DNA of 64,000 nucleotides from Streptococcaceae bacterium (GTDB lineage Bacteria > Bacillota > Bacilli > Lactobacillales > Streptococcaceae). Each line of letters opens with the position of its first letter. Within the stretch, counting starts at the first letter, position 1. This document shows, one piece after another, positions 1-8,334 of the stretch. The notes under the pieces are model-generated. The model had not been told where the DNA came from. It saw only the letters and a list, made by a program, of their open reading frames with translations, and did not search any database. The position numbers and the translations under genes were made by a program. The stretch covers positions 44,585 to 108,584 of the forward strand of contig JAIRWF010000037.1 in assembly GCA_031253335.1 (NCBI GenBank). Reading direction: 5' to 3'.

Positions 1-693
1 ACTATCTGTCAGAAAATTACTTTTTCCCTCGGCTGTGATTTTCCCGATAGCACTATCAAACGAACTTTGTGGAACAGGCGTTCCTGCACCATACGAAGCT
101 GCATTATTTTGAGCCTGATTAAAGTTCGCCTCAGCGTCTTGAATCGTGCTACCAGCAATAAGAGAAAGCACGCCAATCGTTACGCCAGTTCTATCTCGTC
201 CAGAAGAACAATGAATGAGAATTGAACCTCGTGAGGTTGCAATTTCTTTCAAGACACCAGTAACACCCTTTTTGGCAGTTGGCTGCCATGAGTAAATATC
301 ATCAGTAATTGCATAGTTAGCCCAATGATTAGACCCCATATTGATATAGTTAGGGTCAGGCTGTTTCCCAGAATCGCCAGTGTCTAATTGATAATCTGTT
401 CCATTGCTATGACTTGACACCCACGCTATGACACCTGCCCCGTTTTCATATCTATCCCCAGTACGATACAAAATCCCGCTCTTTACATTCTTAGAGTTAA
501 TCATGTAATAGTTTGTAGAAGCCGTAATTAACTGTGCAGCAGACGTATTGATTGACAGTGCAGGAGCAAAAGTTAAAGTTGTGAGCACAGTAGGCACTCC
601 AACAAGTGTCAACATAGTCCCTGAAACAAGCCATGACTTTTTCAAAACATGATGTTTGGGTCGAATATGTAAAGCATTGTAAGTAATAACCAT
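1..693 (-). CDS. Secreted tyrosine-protein phosphatase, 3' end outside window
   Basis: 231 codons are visible and the frame is open to the window edge, so the C-terminus is missing. The catalytic loop HCSSGRDRTG (CX5R signature of tyrosine phosphatases, Y_phosphatase3 type) is clear around residue 165. The N-terminus has a basic stretch with KKSW followed by a hydrophobic segment, like the KxYKxGKxW-type signal of the nearby LPQTG protein, so export is likely. The start ATG at 693 has no clear Shine-Dalgarno; a GTG three codons upstream is the only alternative before a stop. It is the last visible gene of a leftward series in the conjugative element. A role in modifying the cell surface or a recipient is inference. 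Confidence 0.8.
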   Translation of the reverse strand, partial: MVITYNALHIRPKHHVLKKSWLVSGTMLTLVGVPTVLTTLTFAPALSINTSAAQLITASTNYYMINSKNVKSGILYRTGDRYENGAGVIAWVSSHSNGTDYQLDTGDSGKQPDPNYINMGSNHWANYAITDDIYSWQPTAKKGVTGVLKEIATSRGSILIHCSSGRDRTGVTIGVLSLIAGSTIQDAEANFNQAQNNAASYGAGTPVPQSSFDSAIGKITAEGKSNFLTDS

Positions 694-747
694 AACTTGC
701 ACACTTTACAAACGAGGCGCTGTTTGCGTCTTTGATTTAACTTGAGA

Positions 748-1920
748 TTATTCTTGAGCAACTTGAGTCTGAAGATTTAGTTGCTCAGCAATCTCAACTT
801 GCTTAGAAAGTGGTTGCTTCAAATTCTCGCTGATCTGAGCTTTGCTCAGTCCTGCTTCATTGTAGGCAATCGCAACATCTGGTATTGTAAAATCTTTTCC
901 AAGATAATCTTGAACAACTTCTACTTCAGAGTTCCAAGTAAGCTCTTTATCAATCGGAAAGCTATTCATAATTTCTTGATTTGCGTCATAGACGAAAACC
1001 TCAGATAAGCTCCCTCGATAATAAGCACCAATCTCATGTTCAAGATAATCAATCACTTGTTCACGCTTTGGAAACTCATCTAAGGACGACTTATCCATCA
1101 GGTAGCCCAAGTTCCACCTCTCTCCTTGAGAATAGCCAACGACTTCGTGCGTTACCAACTCCATCTGATAACCACTTAATTCATGATTGACCTTGTCAAT
1201 AAAATCATTGTCATGGTCAAACCTCGACCCTAATTTATCTGCCAGCCAAATAATTTGCTCATCGCCAAAAATATCATCAGCAGGAACATATTGATGAGTA
1301 TCACGCTGCATTTGTTCAGTAACCCAATCACTAAAGCCTTGAGGCGCTCGAGATAATATACCTTCGGCAATTTGTGTTGCTCCTCCAGCGTCATAGCCAG
1401 GTGTCTGATAGTTCGTCAGAAGTCCCTCGGCAAGATATGGCTCAATCCAAGTGTCGTCCATCAAAACAGCAAATTCATTTTCTAACGGATTTATAGCTAA
1501 AATTTCATTTCCATTAGACTTCATATCATGAGTCAATTTGTTCATAATAGCTTCATAATCAGCTGGCTGAGATTTCAATTTGAAAAGCTCTTGTGAGTCG
1601 TTTTTAAGCTGCTCAAAAATTTGTTTGTTTATCTTAAGCGGCTCAGAAAGTATTTCATCGTCTGACTTTGTATATCCAAAAAAGGAAGGAGCAACCTCTT
1701 TGAAATCTTGATAGTTCATAGCCTTAATTGCTTCAGTAACAAGAGCGTTATCCAAAGCACTATCATCAGGCAGTTCAAAATGTTGACTATGAACTTCACG
1801 AAATGCTTCCAAAAGAGCATAATGAGGGATATGCTCGAAAATATCAGTATAGAAGCCAATATTAAGCGCTCCCTCATCAATAACTTCCCTTTTTAGGGCT
1901 TTCATTTCTTTTTGATTCAT
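748..1920 (-). CDS. Unrecognised 390-aa protein of the conjugative element
   Basis: No family recognised. The protein is acidic and soluble, with no signal peptide or membrane segment, and is rich in Glu, Asp and Gln, with stretches predicted helical at both ends (for example the last 50 residues, ending in LNLQTQVAQE). The start has a good Shine-Dalgarno (GAGAGGA, 6 nt). It follows one of the seven (GTAGAAAA)n sites (about 1960-2011), which suggests it begins its own unit or is controlled with the others. The size and acidic character would fit a DNA-mimic or plasmid accessory protein, but no motif supports that. Confidence 0.7.
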   Translation of the reverse strand: MNQKEMKALKREVIDEGALNIGFYTDIFEHIPHYALLEAFREVHSQHFELPDDSALDNALVTEAIKAMNYQDFKEVAPSFFGYTKSDDEILSEPLKINKQIFEQLKNDSQELFKLKSQPADYEAIMNKLTHDMKSNGNEILAINPLENEFAVLMDDTWIEPYLAEGLLTNYQTPGYDAGGATQIAEGILSRAPQGFSDWVTEQMQRDTHQYVPADDIFGDEQIIWLADKLGSRFDHDNDFIDKVNHELSGYQMELVTHEVVGYSQGERWNLGYLMDKSSLDEFPKREQVIDYLEHEIGAYYRGSLSEVFVYDANQEIMNSFPIDKELTWNSEVEVVQDYLGKDFTIPDVAIAYNEAGLSKAQISENLKQPLSKQVEIAEQLNLQTQVAQE

Positions 1921-1957
1921 CTAAAATCCTCTCTAAGTGGCATAGCCACATAAAACA

Positions 1958-2012
1958 TAAAGCAGAATATTCTACTTTTCTACTAGTGGTAAAGTAGAAT
2001 TTTTTACTTTAC
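1958..2012. repeat. Site 1 of the (GTAGAAAA)n inverted repeat
   Basis: TTCTACTTTTCTAC followed, after a short gap, by GTAAAGTAGAA and TTTTTACTTTACC. It lies between the LPQTG gene and the 390-aa gene, upstream of the latter. The unit GTAGAAAA occurs in both orientations. Confidence 0.8.
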
Positions 2013-3739
2013 CAACGTCTGTGACGCCCCATCGTCATTGCACCAGCAGCAAGTAAGGTTGTTGCTCCAAAAATTTCAACCGCAAGATCTGATGAATCGC
2101 CAGTCTGCGGTAAAACTTTTTTTGTTTGTTTTGGTGCAGTAGGAACATCTTTTTTTGGTACAACTGCCACAGGAATTAGAGGGTTGATTAGCTTCAAATC
2201 AAGGCTCATTAGCAAAGACGCTGGCATAGCAAGAGCCTTAGGCTTATCGCCAATAAAAATAGTACTCCACCCCCCAGCCCAGTTGGTGTTTCCAATCACA
2301 TATGTTTGCCAGACAGAAAGGTCGGACGGGTCTAGGCCAAAGCTTGTGATTAGTCCTTCAATCCAGGATTGCACAGAGGCTGGCGACCAATCGCCACTAT
2401 ATACATCCGTTGAACCAAGATTAGCTGGAATCGTATTTCCATTGCCCTTGTTATCAAAGTCTGACGCACTCAACCCTCCTGCAGTTCCAATACCCCCGAT
2501 AGTCGTTTTATTATAAGCTTCATTGTATTGCAGTATTGAAATCATATTGGTTGCGGCGGTTTTACCATCAAGCCCCGTAATTCCAAGTTGTCTTATTGCA
2601 TTATTCAATACGAGTAACGGGTCGTCAGCACCAACCGTCATCTCGCCTGTTATCGGGTTGATATAATCATCCACAGGAAATTCATTGGCTGAAGTTGCTT
2701 CAGAAGGTAACAAAGTACTTAACAATGAATTATATGCTCGTCCTGCACTGACAAAAGTTGTTAAGTCATCATACAGTGAATCTCTCAGAGGAGTAACATT
2801 GCTTGATTCTTCTTGAATCATAGCCAAAGCCGAATTGTAATTTGAAATCAAATTATAAACTTGTGAAATATCCGAAGCCGTAAAGCTCCCATTATTAAAG
2901 TTTGTAAGCATTGTGCTAAGACTAATTCCAATATTTTCATAGTTAGTAAAATCTGAACCAGAAATCCAATCACTCATTTGAGCATATATGACATCGGCCT
3001 GAGAAGTCATAACAATCGCTGCGCTTGAAGCTATTAGCCAGTCAGTATCAAGAATCGCCATAGAGCTGGCATAAGAATATGCAGAGGAGTTCACTGAGTA
3101 TAGCGAGTTAAAGTTACTTGTAACCGAGCTCAGATTCAAAGACGTCGCCGAAGAAAAGTACTGAGAGTTCGCCGAATACTCACTTTCATAAACTTTTGCA
3201 TAAGACGTGTAAAGGCTAGCAGTCGAAGACAATGCCGAAAGTGACTTAGCCATACTGGATAACAAAGGTGCTACCGCTGAAGAATAACTAGAAGCGCTAC
3301 TGTATGAAGATACTTGATTGATTGCTGAAACAGCATGACTCATAGATGAAGACATCAAAGACGCTTCAGTATTACCTTGTGAGACGGTTGAGTTTACCAA
3401 GCTAGCGGTTGAAGTCAAACTCTTAATAGCAGTACTTTCCGCTTTACTCATACTAGTAGCTATTGCACTAGAAGATTCTGCGCTTGAAGATCTGCTAGAT
3501 GAAACGCTTGAAGAGTTAGCTGCTGATGAAGCACTTGTGAAACTTGTAGCACTACTTGTGCTTGTTACAGCACTTGAAGTGGCACTAGTCGAAGTGTCCG
3601 CTGACACTTGAGTTACCACTCCACCGCCAGAAACAACAAAAGCAGTAATTAAAGTTGCACCATAAAGCCAAGTTTTCCCAGATTTCCATTGCCTAAAATG
3701 AGACACTTTAGGCTTTATGGCAACGTGTTGATATTTCAT
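2009..3739 (-). CDS. Ser-rich LPQTG cell-wall-anchored surface protein
   Basis: 576 aa. The N-terminus has the KxYKxGKxW-type signal (FRQWKSGKTWLYG, residues 15-27) with a hydrophobic run and a likely cleavage after VSA. Residues 50-240 are a Ser/Ala/Thr-rich stalk. The C-terminus has LPQTG, a hydrophobic segment and the basic tail RHRRW, so it is a sortase substrate; a class A sortase lies in this window at 38.5 kb. The start has GAGAGGA as Shine-Dalgarno. Position beside the transfer genes suggests an adhesin or aggregation protein that promotes donor-recipient contact, by analogy with other Gram-positive conjugative plasmids. No known adhesin domain was recognised in the central part. Confidence 0.85.
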   Translation of the reverse strand: MKYQHVAIKPKVSHFRQWKSGKTWLYGATLITAFVVSGGGVVTQVSADTSTSATSSAVTSTSSATSFTSASSAANSSSVSSSRSSSAESSSAIATSMSKAESTAIKSLTSTASLVNSTVSQGNTEASLMSSSMSHAVSAINQVSSYSSASSYSSAVAPLLSSMAKSLSALSSTASLYTSYAKVYESEYSANSQYFSSATSLNLSSVTSNFNSLYSVNSSAYSYASSMAILDTDWLIASSAAIVMTSQADVIYAQMSDWISGSDFTNYENIGISLSTMLTNFNNGSFTASDISQVYNLISNYNSALAMIQEESSNVTPLRDSLYDDLTTFVSAGRAYNSLLSTLLPSEATSANEFPVDDYINPITGEMTVGADDPLLVLNNAIRQLGITGLDGKTAATNMISILQYNEAYNKTTIGGIGTAGGLSASDFDNKGNGNTIPANLGSTDVYSGDWSPASVQSWIEGLITSFGLDPSDLSVWQTYVIGNTNWAGGWSTIFIGDKPKALAMPASLLMSLDLKLINPLIPVAVVPKKDVPTAPKQTKKVLPQTGDSSDLAVEIFGATTLLAAGAMTMGRHRRW

Positions 3740-3751
3740 AAAATTCCTCTC

Positions 3752-3830
3752 TAAAAGCAGAAAAGTAGAAACATCTACTTTTCTACTTTACTACCTTTCC
3801 ACTTTTCTACCTTCCTACAAAAAGGTAAAA
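3752..3830. repeat. Site 2 of the (GTAGAAAA)n inverted repeat
   Basis: AGAAAAGTAGAAAC followed by several TCTACTTT/TCCACTTT/TCTACCTT units, upstream of the LPQTG gene. It is the longest and most degenerate site, with about five units. Confidence 0.75.
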
Positions 3831-3841
3831 TCTTTATTCAT

Positions 3842-4066
3842 TTAATACCTCTCTTTCAAAATCTCAACAAGTTTTTGAAAAGGCTCTTCTCGAAGAGTAA
3901 AGCCTTTTCCAAATTTTCCTTGCGGAGACCAAACACGAAAGTCATAAACAGGCTCTTGACCATTGTAAGAGATTCTACACAGCTTGCGTTTCCAACCTTT
4001 AAGGTCCTCGTCAAGAGTCGCAATTTCTTCCAGAACTTCATACGAAAAATTATTTTTTTCAGTCAT
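3842..4066 (-). CDS. YdbC/PC4-like single-stranded nucleic acid-binding protein
   Basis: 74 aa from the ATG at 4066, chosen because AAAGGA lies 7 nt before it; a longer frame starting at 4102 has no such site. The sequence pattern (EVLEEIATL, GWKRKL, ISYNGQEPVYDFRVWSP, GKGFTL) matches the lactococcal YdbC family, which has the PC4 fold and binds single-stranded DNA or RNA. In a conjugative element it may coat transferred single strands. The Shine-Dalgarno lies at the end of the upstream gene, so the two are probably translated from one mRNA. Confidence 0.75.
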   Translation of the reverse strand: MTEKNNFSYEVLEEIATLDEDLKGWKRKLCRISYNGQEPVYDFRVWSPQGKFGKGFTLREEPFQKLVEILKERY

Positions 4067-4076
4067 ACATATCCTT

Positions 4077-5402
4077 TCAATCGCCCTCGTCAAGTTCTTC
4101 ATGACTAGCTTGAGATATTAGATTCTCTTTCTTTGAATAACGCTCAGTTGCTTCTTGTTGTGCTTGAACAATTCTTGAGTCAAATTCAGCATTGATAGAA
4201 CTTATTGCCTCTTTGTGCTTAGATTCCTCGAAAACTAAGAAAATATCACGTGCCTGTTCAATCACAGCCACTTTATTGGCAACATCCTGACGCAGCTCAT
4301 TCAAAAAATGACTATTTTTCGTGAGTGTATCAAGCGCTTGTTCTGAAAGAGATTCAGAACCATAAGCCCAATCATAAGAACCCATTCCAGAAGATTCTTT
4401 GCTAGACTCACTATCTGAAAGTAAAAATAATGATTCAGACAACGACAAAGAATCTGATTCTGAAACTGAAGCCAAATAAGAAGCTCTTCTCGATTCTGAA
4501 AGCGACGTGATCAGAAAGTCTGAAAGACTATCTGACTCCGATTCACTTTCAGAAATTTTTAGTGAAGCAGACAAGAAAACCTCCATGGTAGTTCGAGAAT
4601 CAGATTGAGCCACAGGTTCTTCTTTCATTAAGTCGCTATATTCAGATAGTGTTTCTGAAAGTGACTGAACTTTGCTTTCAGAAGCTATCTCTAAAGAAAC
4701 TGAACGAAAACGAGTCAAACTATTTGAAACGTTCTCAGAACCCTCAGAATCGCCCTTAGACGTTTCAAAAACTAAGGAAGGTATAAATAGACTATTTTCA
4801 CTTTCCTTGTCATCCTCGCTCTCAGATTGAGAAATTTGAGCCTTTACTGCCATCGACATAATTTCTGAATCACGAAATGAGATAGAATGACTTTCTGAAA
4901 TTGACTCGGACATTGAAATAAATTCTTTCATGACATCAGTCTGACCAGAATTAGTTCCTGCCTCGTTTTCATAATCAATAGCCGCAGATGGTGTGTGATA
5001 AACATTTTCTGGCACTACTTGGCCAGAGTTTGACATCATCTGATTATAAGTCTGCTTGATTAAATCATCGTTTGCAGTCCCATAAGTAGAATTTGCCGCA
5101 CTTTGAGGAACTACCGCAGAAGGTATCGGCTTTTCTGTATAAAATTTTTCCAAAAGGGAATCAAAATCAGTTCCTTTTGGCACTGGCAAAGAATAATGAG
5201 CTTGATAAAGTACCTCATCTTCGCCCTTAAGTTTTGTGATTGTCACTTCTCCGTGACCACCAGTTGAAGTAAGGCGATAATTTTCAGCTTCAACAAGATT
5301 AGTTAAATCCTGCTCATCATCGACCTCACGGGCATTAAAATTATCAATGTCCGAAAATAGGAAGTTATACTTCCTTTTTGGCTTACTACCAAATAACGCC
5401 AT
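4077..5402 (-). CDS. SES-repeat acidic protein, function unknown
   Basis: 441 aa, no signal peptide or membrane segment. Residues 1-90 are a compact unrecognised domain; about 160-345 is full of SES/SESxS motifs; the last 90 residues are Glu/Lys/Gln-rich and probably coiled-coil. SES repeats are usual on exported proteins, so their presence on a protein without a visible export signal, inside a type IV secretion cluster, is odd. The start overlaps the stop of the next gene upstream and has AAGGAG. It could be a scaffold of the transfer machine; this is inference from position only. Confidence 0.7.
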   Translation of the reverse strand: MALFGSKPKRKYNFLFSDIDNFNAREVDDEQDLTNLVEAENYRLTSTGGHGEVTITKLKGEDEVLYQAHYSLPVPKGTDFDSLLEKFYTEKPIPSAVVPQSAANSTYGTANDDLIKQTYNQMMSNSGQVVPENVYHTPSAAIDYENEAGTNSGQTDVMKEFISMSESISESHSISFRDSEIMSMAVKAQISQSESEDDKESENSLFIPSLVFETSKGDSEGSENVSNSLTRFRSVSLEIASESKVQSLSETLSEYSDLMKEEPVAQSDSRTTMEVFLSASLKISESESESDSLSDFLITSLSESRRASYLASVSESDSLSLSESLFLLSDSESSKESSGMGSYDWAYGSESLSEQALDTLTKNSHFLNELRQDVANKVAVIEQARDIFLVFEESKHKEAISSINAEFDSRIVQAQQEATERYSKKENLISQASHEELDEGD

Positions 5403-5638
5403 TAGTATTCTCCTTGATTATTATTCTCCTGATTCTGCTTTTGCAGTCGAATCAATTCAAGAGCTTCCTGAAACGAGACGTTCATCTCTTTAATACTAGC
5501 TTTGAACGTGTCCTCTTCTAAACGCTTCAAGCGTTCATTAACTTCAGACAGCTCTTTATTAGTCTTGTTCCGCCGCTTAATAAGCTCTTCACGCTTAGTC
5601 AGCAACTTCCCTCGCTGTTCCTCTAAATCTTGTGCCAT
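5402..5638 (-). CDS. Small coiled-coil protein
   Basis: 78 aa, highly charged, heptad-like from residue 4 to 45 (LEEQRGKLLTKREELIKRR). Similar in its opening (KLLTKREELI) to the 77-aa membrane protein next to it (ELLMRREEII), so the two may be paralogues or may interact through these helices. Strong Shine-Dalgarno AAGGAGG. Function unknown. Confidence 0.65.
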   Translation of the reverse strand: MAQDLEEQRGKLLTKREELIKRRNKTNKELSEVNERLKRLEEDTFKASIKEMNVSFQEALELIRLQKQNQENNNQGEY

Positions 5639-5654
5639 TTTGCCTCCTTCCTGT

Positions 5655-5696
5655 AAATAGAAAAGTAGAAAAGTAGAGATTTCTACTTTTCTACAA
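5655..5696. repeat. Site 3 of the (GTAGAAAA)n inverted repeat
   Basis: TAGAAAAGTAGAAAAGTAGA then TTTCTACTTTTCTAC, a clean inverted repeat upstream of the 78-aa coiled-coil gene. The left arm has three units, the right arm two. Confidence 0.85.
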
Positions 5697-5924
5697 TCCT
5701 GTTACTAAATAAAAAATCCCAAAAGCAATCAGGGCAAGTCCAAATAGAACCAGTAAGACCCTGCCAAATAAAAAACGCTTTTGGGGCTTTTTTGCGATTA
5801 GAATATCAATTTCAGAAAGTTCTCGATCCAACTCGTTGAGCTGGGCGATTATTTCTTCTCGACGCATGAGAAGTTCCCCACGTGACTTCTTATTATTGTC
5901 TTCCGTTACTCCAAAGATTGCCAT
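5691..5924 (-). CDS. Tail-anchored small membrane protein
   Basis: 77 aa. The N-terminal half is a charged helix (SRGELLMRREEIIAQLNELD), followed by a basic patch KKPQKRF and one C-terminal transmembrane segment ending VTGL. No good Shine-Dalgarno; the start lies 2 nt from the stop of the gene before it, so translational coupling is likely. Probably a small accessory of the transfer complex; not recognised further. Confidence 0.6.
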   Translation of the reverse strand: MAIFGVTEDNNKKSRGELLMRREEIIAQLNELDRELSEIDILIAKKPQKRFLFGRVLLVLFGLALIAFGIFYLVTGL

Positions 5925-5926
5925 AA

Positions 5927-6520
5927 TTAAGTATTATCATTCGGAGAAACAATTTTACTGACAAGAAAACTATTTCCCGACTTAATTAGCGTCACATAAT
6001 AAGCTTTGGTCAAATTAGCTCCATTATTTAGCGAAGCGGTTACTACCCCGCAATAAGTAGATGAGCCATTTTCCCAAACGGTTATTTGAGAAACACTAGA
6101 AGTAAGGCTACCGCCAACTTTAGTGTCAACCCCTAACGATTTTTGTTCTGCTTTCGTCAGCATGGGTTTTATAGCTTTATTCATAGTGTCATAAGAACTA
6201 TAATCACAGTAAGTCTTAAGAAAAAGATTAACAAACTTTTCTTGTTCGGATTGTTTACCACTTGCGACAGTAGTCCCGTCCACTGGTAAAGCAGAACTCG
6301 TTGAATCGCTAGAACTAATAGTATCAATAGAATTATCAGCAGAACTCGTTGTATTGCTAGAAATCAACTTACTTGATGAAACAGCAGAACTATTTTTTGA
6401 GCTTGAAACCTGCTTAGGTTTTGGTGTCAATATTGTCGTAACAATAACAACTAATACAAGGATAACCGCAACAATAACGCCAAGATACTTGAAGAGTTTT
6501 ACTTTCCCTTCGTCCCTCAT
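5927..6520 (-). CDS. VirB8-like conjugation protein
   Basis: 197 aa: short cytoplasmic N-terminus, one transmembrane segment (residues 10-32), a Ser-rich linker (35-85) and an extracellular domain of about 105 residues. This plan is that of the VirB8/TcpC/TraM-type NTF2-like proteins of Gram-positive type IV secretion systems. The family call rests on layout and position between the lysozyme gene and small accessory genes; there is no diagnostic motif. Shine-Dalgarno GAAAGGA. Confidence 0.55.
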   Translation of the reverse strand: MRDEGKVKLFKYLGVIVAVILVLVVIVTTILTPKPKQVSSSKNSSAVSSSKLISSNTTSSADNSIDTISSSDSTSSALPVDGTTVASGKQSEQEKFVNLFLKTYCDYSSYDTMNKAIKPMLTKAEQKSLGVDTKVGGSLTSSVSQITVWENGSSTYCGVVTASLNNGANLTKAYYVTLIKSGNSFLVSKIVSPNDNT

Positions 6521-6532
6521 ATTTTTTCCTTT

Positions 6533-8269
6533 CTATTTTGCTTTCTGTGGTCTAAAAAACGCAATACCACGTTGGTAGTCAGTACCAACCGCATAATTTA
6601 TCGTAGATTCATTAACAGATTCACCCCCTGATTCTTGAATAACTTTAGTAGTATTTTGTGTAACATCAGTGGTCGAACCGTTATCACGATAAGTACCTTC
6701 AAGTATAAAGGTATGACCAGCAGCCCCACCGCCAGAAGTACCTCCAACAACACAAATATCGCCAGCTTGCGCTTGGTCAGCTGAAATAGGTGTCAAATTA
6801 GGGGAAGAAAGCATAGATACTGTGTACCAGCCACCATTATCTACTTTATCCCCAGATAATTTCAAGACGAGCCACACAAATGATGAGCAATCCAAACCCG
6901 CATTTTTATCAACACTACCCACAGAAGTCCAACCTAAATATGCAGAATCGGGAGGGGATTGATAATGAAAATCTCCCAAAAGTTGTTTAGCAGTAGCCAC
7001 ATCGTCTGATGAGCCACCCTGCCCCGAGAGATAAAGATACCATGCTTCAGCATAATTGGCACGCATATCAGAAGTGTCAGCACTTCTTTCCCAATCACTA
7101 TTGAAAGTACGAGCAGCAGATTCAGCGTCAGAGTTTGTTTTCATAACACTTTGAAAAATTGATGAATCACTTCCTTCTTGATTCATAGCAAAATCAAGTT
7201 GAGTGTCCATATCATCCCAACCATTATTGGTACTGGTTGCATAATTGATAAGATTAACACGCCGACCAGAATCCCATTGAAAAAGTCCAAAAGCATACCC
7301 GCCTGCTGAAGGATTCATTGCCTCACTTTGATTATAGGCAGCCCCCCCTTGAATGATGGAAGGGTCAAAAGTAGAACCCGTCTCCACTTGAGAATTTCCT
7401 AGTAGAGCAGAAATACCATTTATAGTTCCACCTTTAGCCTTCAGATAGTTATACATTTGCATCGCTCTTGTCAGAGAGTCTCCATTTACTGGGGGAGTCG
7501 ATGATGTTGACGCACTTACACTAGGAATAATACTAGTAAAAGCAACTACCACTGAAAGAACTAAAGCAATTATTGCAGTTATTATTGCTACTGGAACTCC
7601 AATACCTACACCAGCCACAGTCCCAGCCGCTGACCCTGCTGTACCAGACGTTCCCGCTATTGCTGCTCCTGCTGTCGCTGTACCAGCCGTTCCCGTACCA
7701 GCTGCTCCTGTTGTCACTGTACCAGCTGTCCCAACTGTACCCGCTGTATCTGCTGCCGCAGCTCCAACCCCAGTGCCAAAGCCAAGTTTTTGTGCGCCCC
7801 AGCGGATAACATCACGACTTGTAGTAAAGACTTTTTTTGAGCCTTTGTAAGCAGTCTGAGCATTATCCCAATACTCTTTTGGTTTCTCTGCTATATCCTT
7901 AAGCATGTCAGCATTCTCATCGCCATCAAAAAGCACATTATGAAATGAATCTTTCAAAGATTCTTCAGCATTCAAAGCTAGTCCCTTACCAGTTACTTTA
8001 ATACCTTTACCAGTAGTTTTTAGACTAGCTTTTCCAATATCACGCCAAGTTGGTTTTTTAGCCGCTTTGACTTCAATCGGATTAGAAGCTCTCAAGCTTT
8101 CAGCCCTAACTCTAGCTCGATTAGACATCGACTTTTTATCAACCACATAGTGCGCACGAGACTTTACAGGCTTTTCAAAGCTATTTGCGCTATGCTCTTG
8201 TCTAACAGTCTCTTTGAGCTTGTCATCATTACGTTGTGTCAGGCGGTCTGATAAATCAGATTCAGCCAT
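6533..8269 (-). CDS. VirB1-like bifunctional lysozyme/NlpC-P60-type hydrolase (TrsG-like)
   Basis: 578 aa. Residues 1-160 are basic and cytoplasmic; 165-215 is an Ala/Gly/Thr-rich stretch; a transmembrane segment follows (about 225-250). Two wall-degrading domains come next: a tail-tip-lysozyme-like domain (about 265-395; likely catalytic Glu in NSQVETGS, and YAFGLFQWDSGRR), and a cysteine peptidase/amidase domain (about 420-575; LDCSSFVW with the nucleophile Cys, His in GHTFILEG). It opens the peptidoglycan for the conjugation channel. Domain order matches TrsG-type proteins of staphylococcal and lactococcal plasmids. Strong Shine-Dalgarno GAAAGGAGG. Confidence 0.85.
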   Translation of the reverse strand: MAESDLSDRLTQRNDDKLKETVRQEHSANSFEKPVKSRAHYVVDKKSMSNRARVRAESLRASNPIEVKAAKKPTWRDIGKASLKTTGKGIKVTGKGLALNAEESLKDSFHNVLFDGDENADMLKDIAEKPKEYWDNAQTAYKGSKKVFTTSRDVIRWGAQKLGFGTGVGAAAADTAGTVGTAGTVTTGAAGTGTAGTATAGAAIAGTSGTAGSAAGTVAGVGIGVPVAIITAIIALVLSVVVAFTSIIPSVSASTSSTPPVNGDSLTRAMQMYNYLKAKGGTINGISALLGNSQVETGSTFDPSIIQGGAAYNQSEAMNPSAGGYAFGLFQWDSGRRVNLINYATSTNNGWDDMDTQLDFAMNQEGSDSSIFQSVMKTNSDAESAARTFNSDWERSADTSDMRANYAEAWYLYLSGQGGSSDDVATAKQLLGDFHYQSPPDSAYLGWTSVGSVDKNAGLDCSSFVWLVLKLSGDKVDNGGWYTVSMLSSPNLTPISADQAQAGDICVVGGTSGGGAAGHTFILEGTYRDNGSTTDVTQNTTKVIQESGGESVNESTINYAVGTDYQRGIAFFRPQKAK

Positions 8270-8284
8270 ATCCCCTCCTTTCTA

Positions 8285-8312
8285 ACAAAAAAAACGTCCA
8301 AGAAAGACGTTT
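8285..8312 (-). terminator. Intrinsic terminator after the Fic-like gene
   Basis: On the reverse strand AAACGTC, a 7-nt loop and GACGTTT followed by Ts. It lies between the Fic-like gene and the lysozyme gene, so part of the transcription ends here. Confidence 0.75.
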
Positions 8313-8334
8313 CTTATCTCGTTGATCCTTCGGA

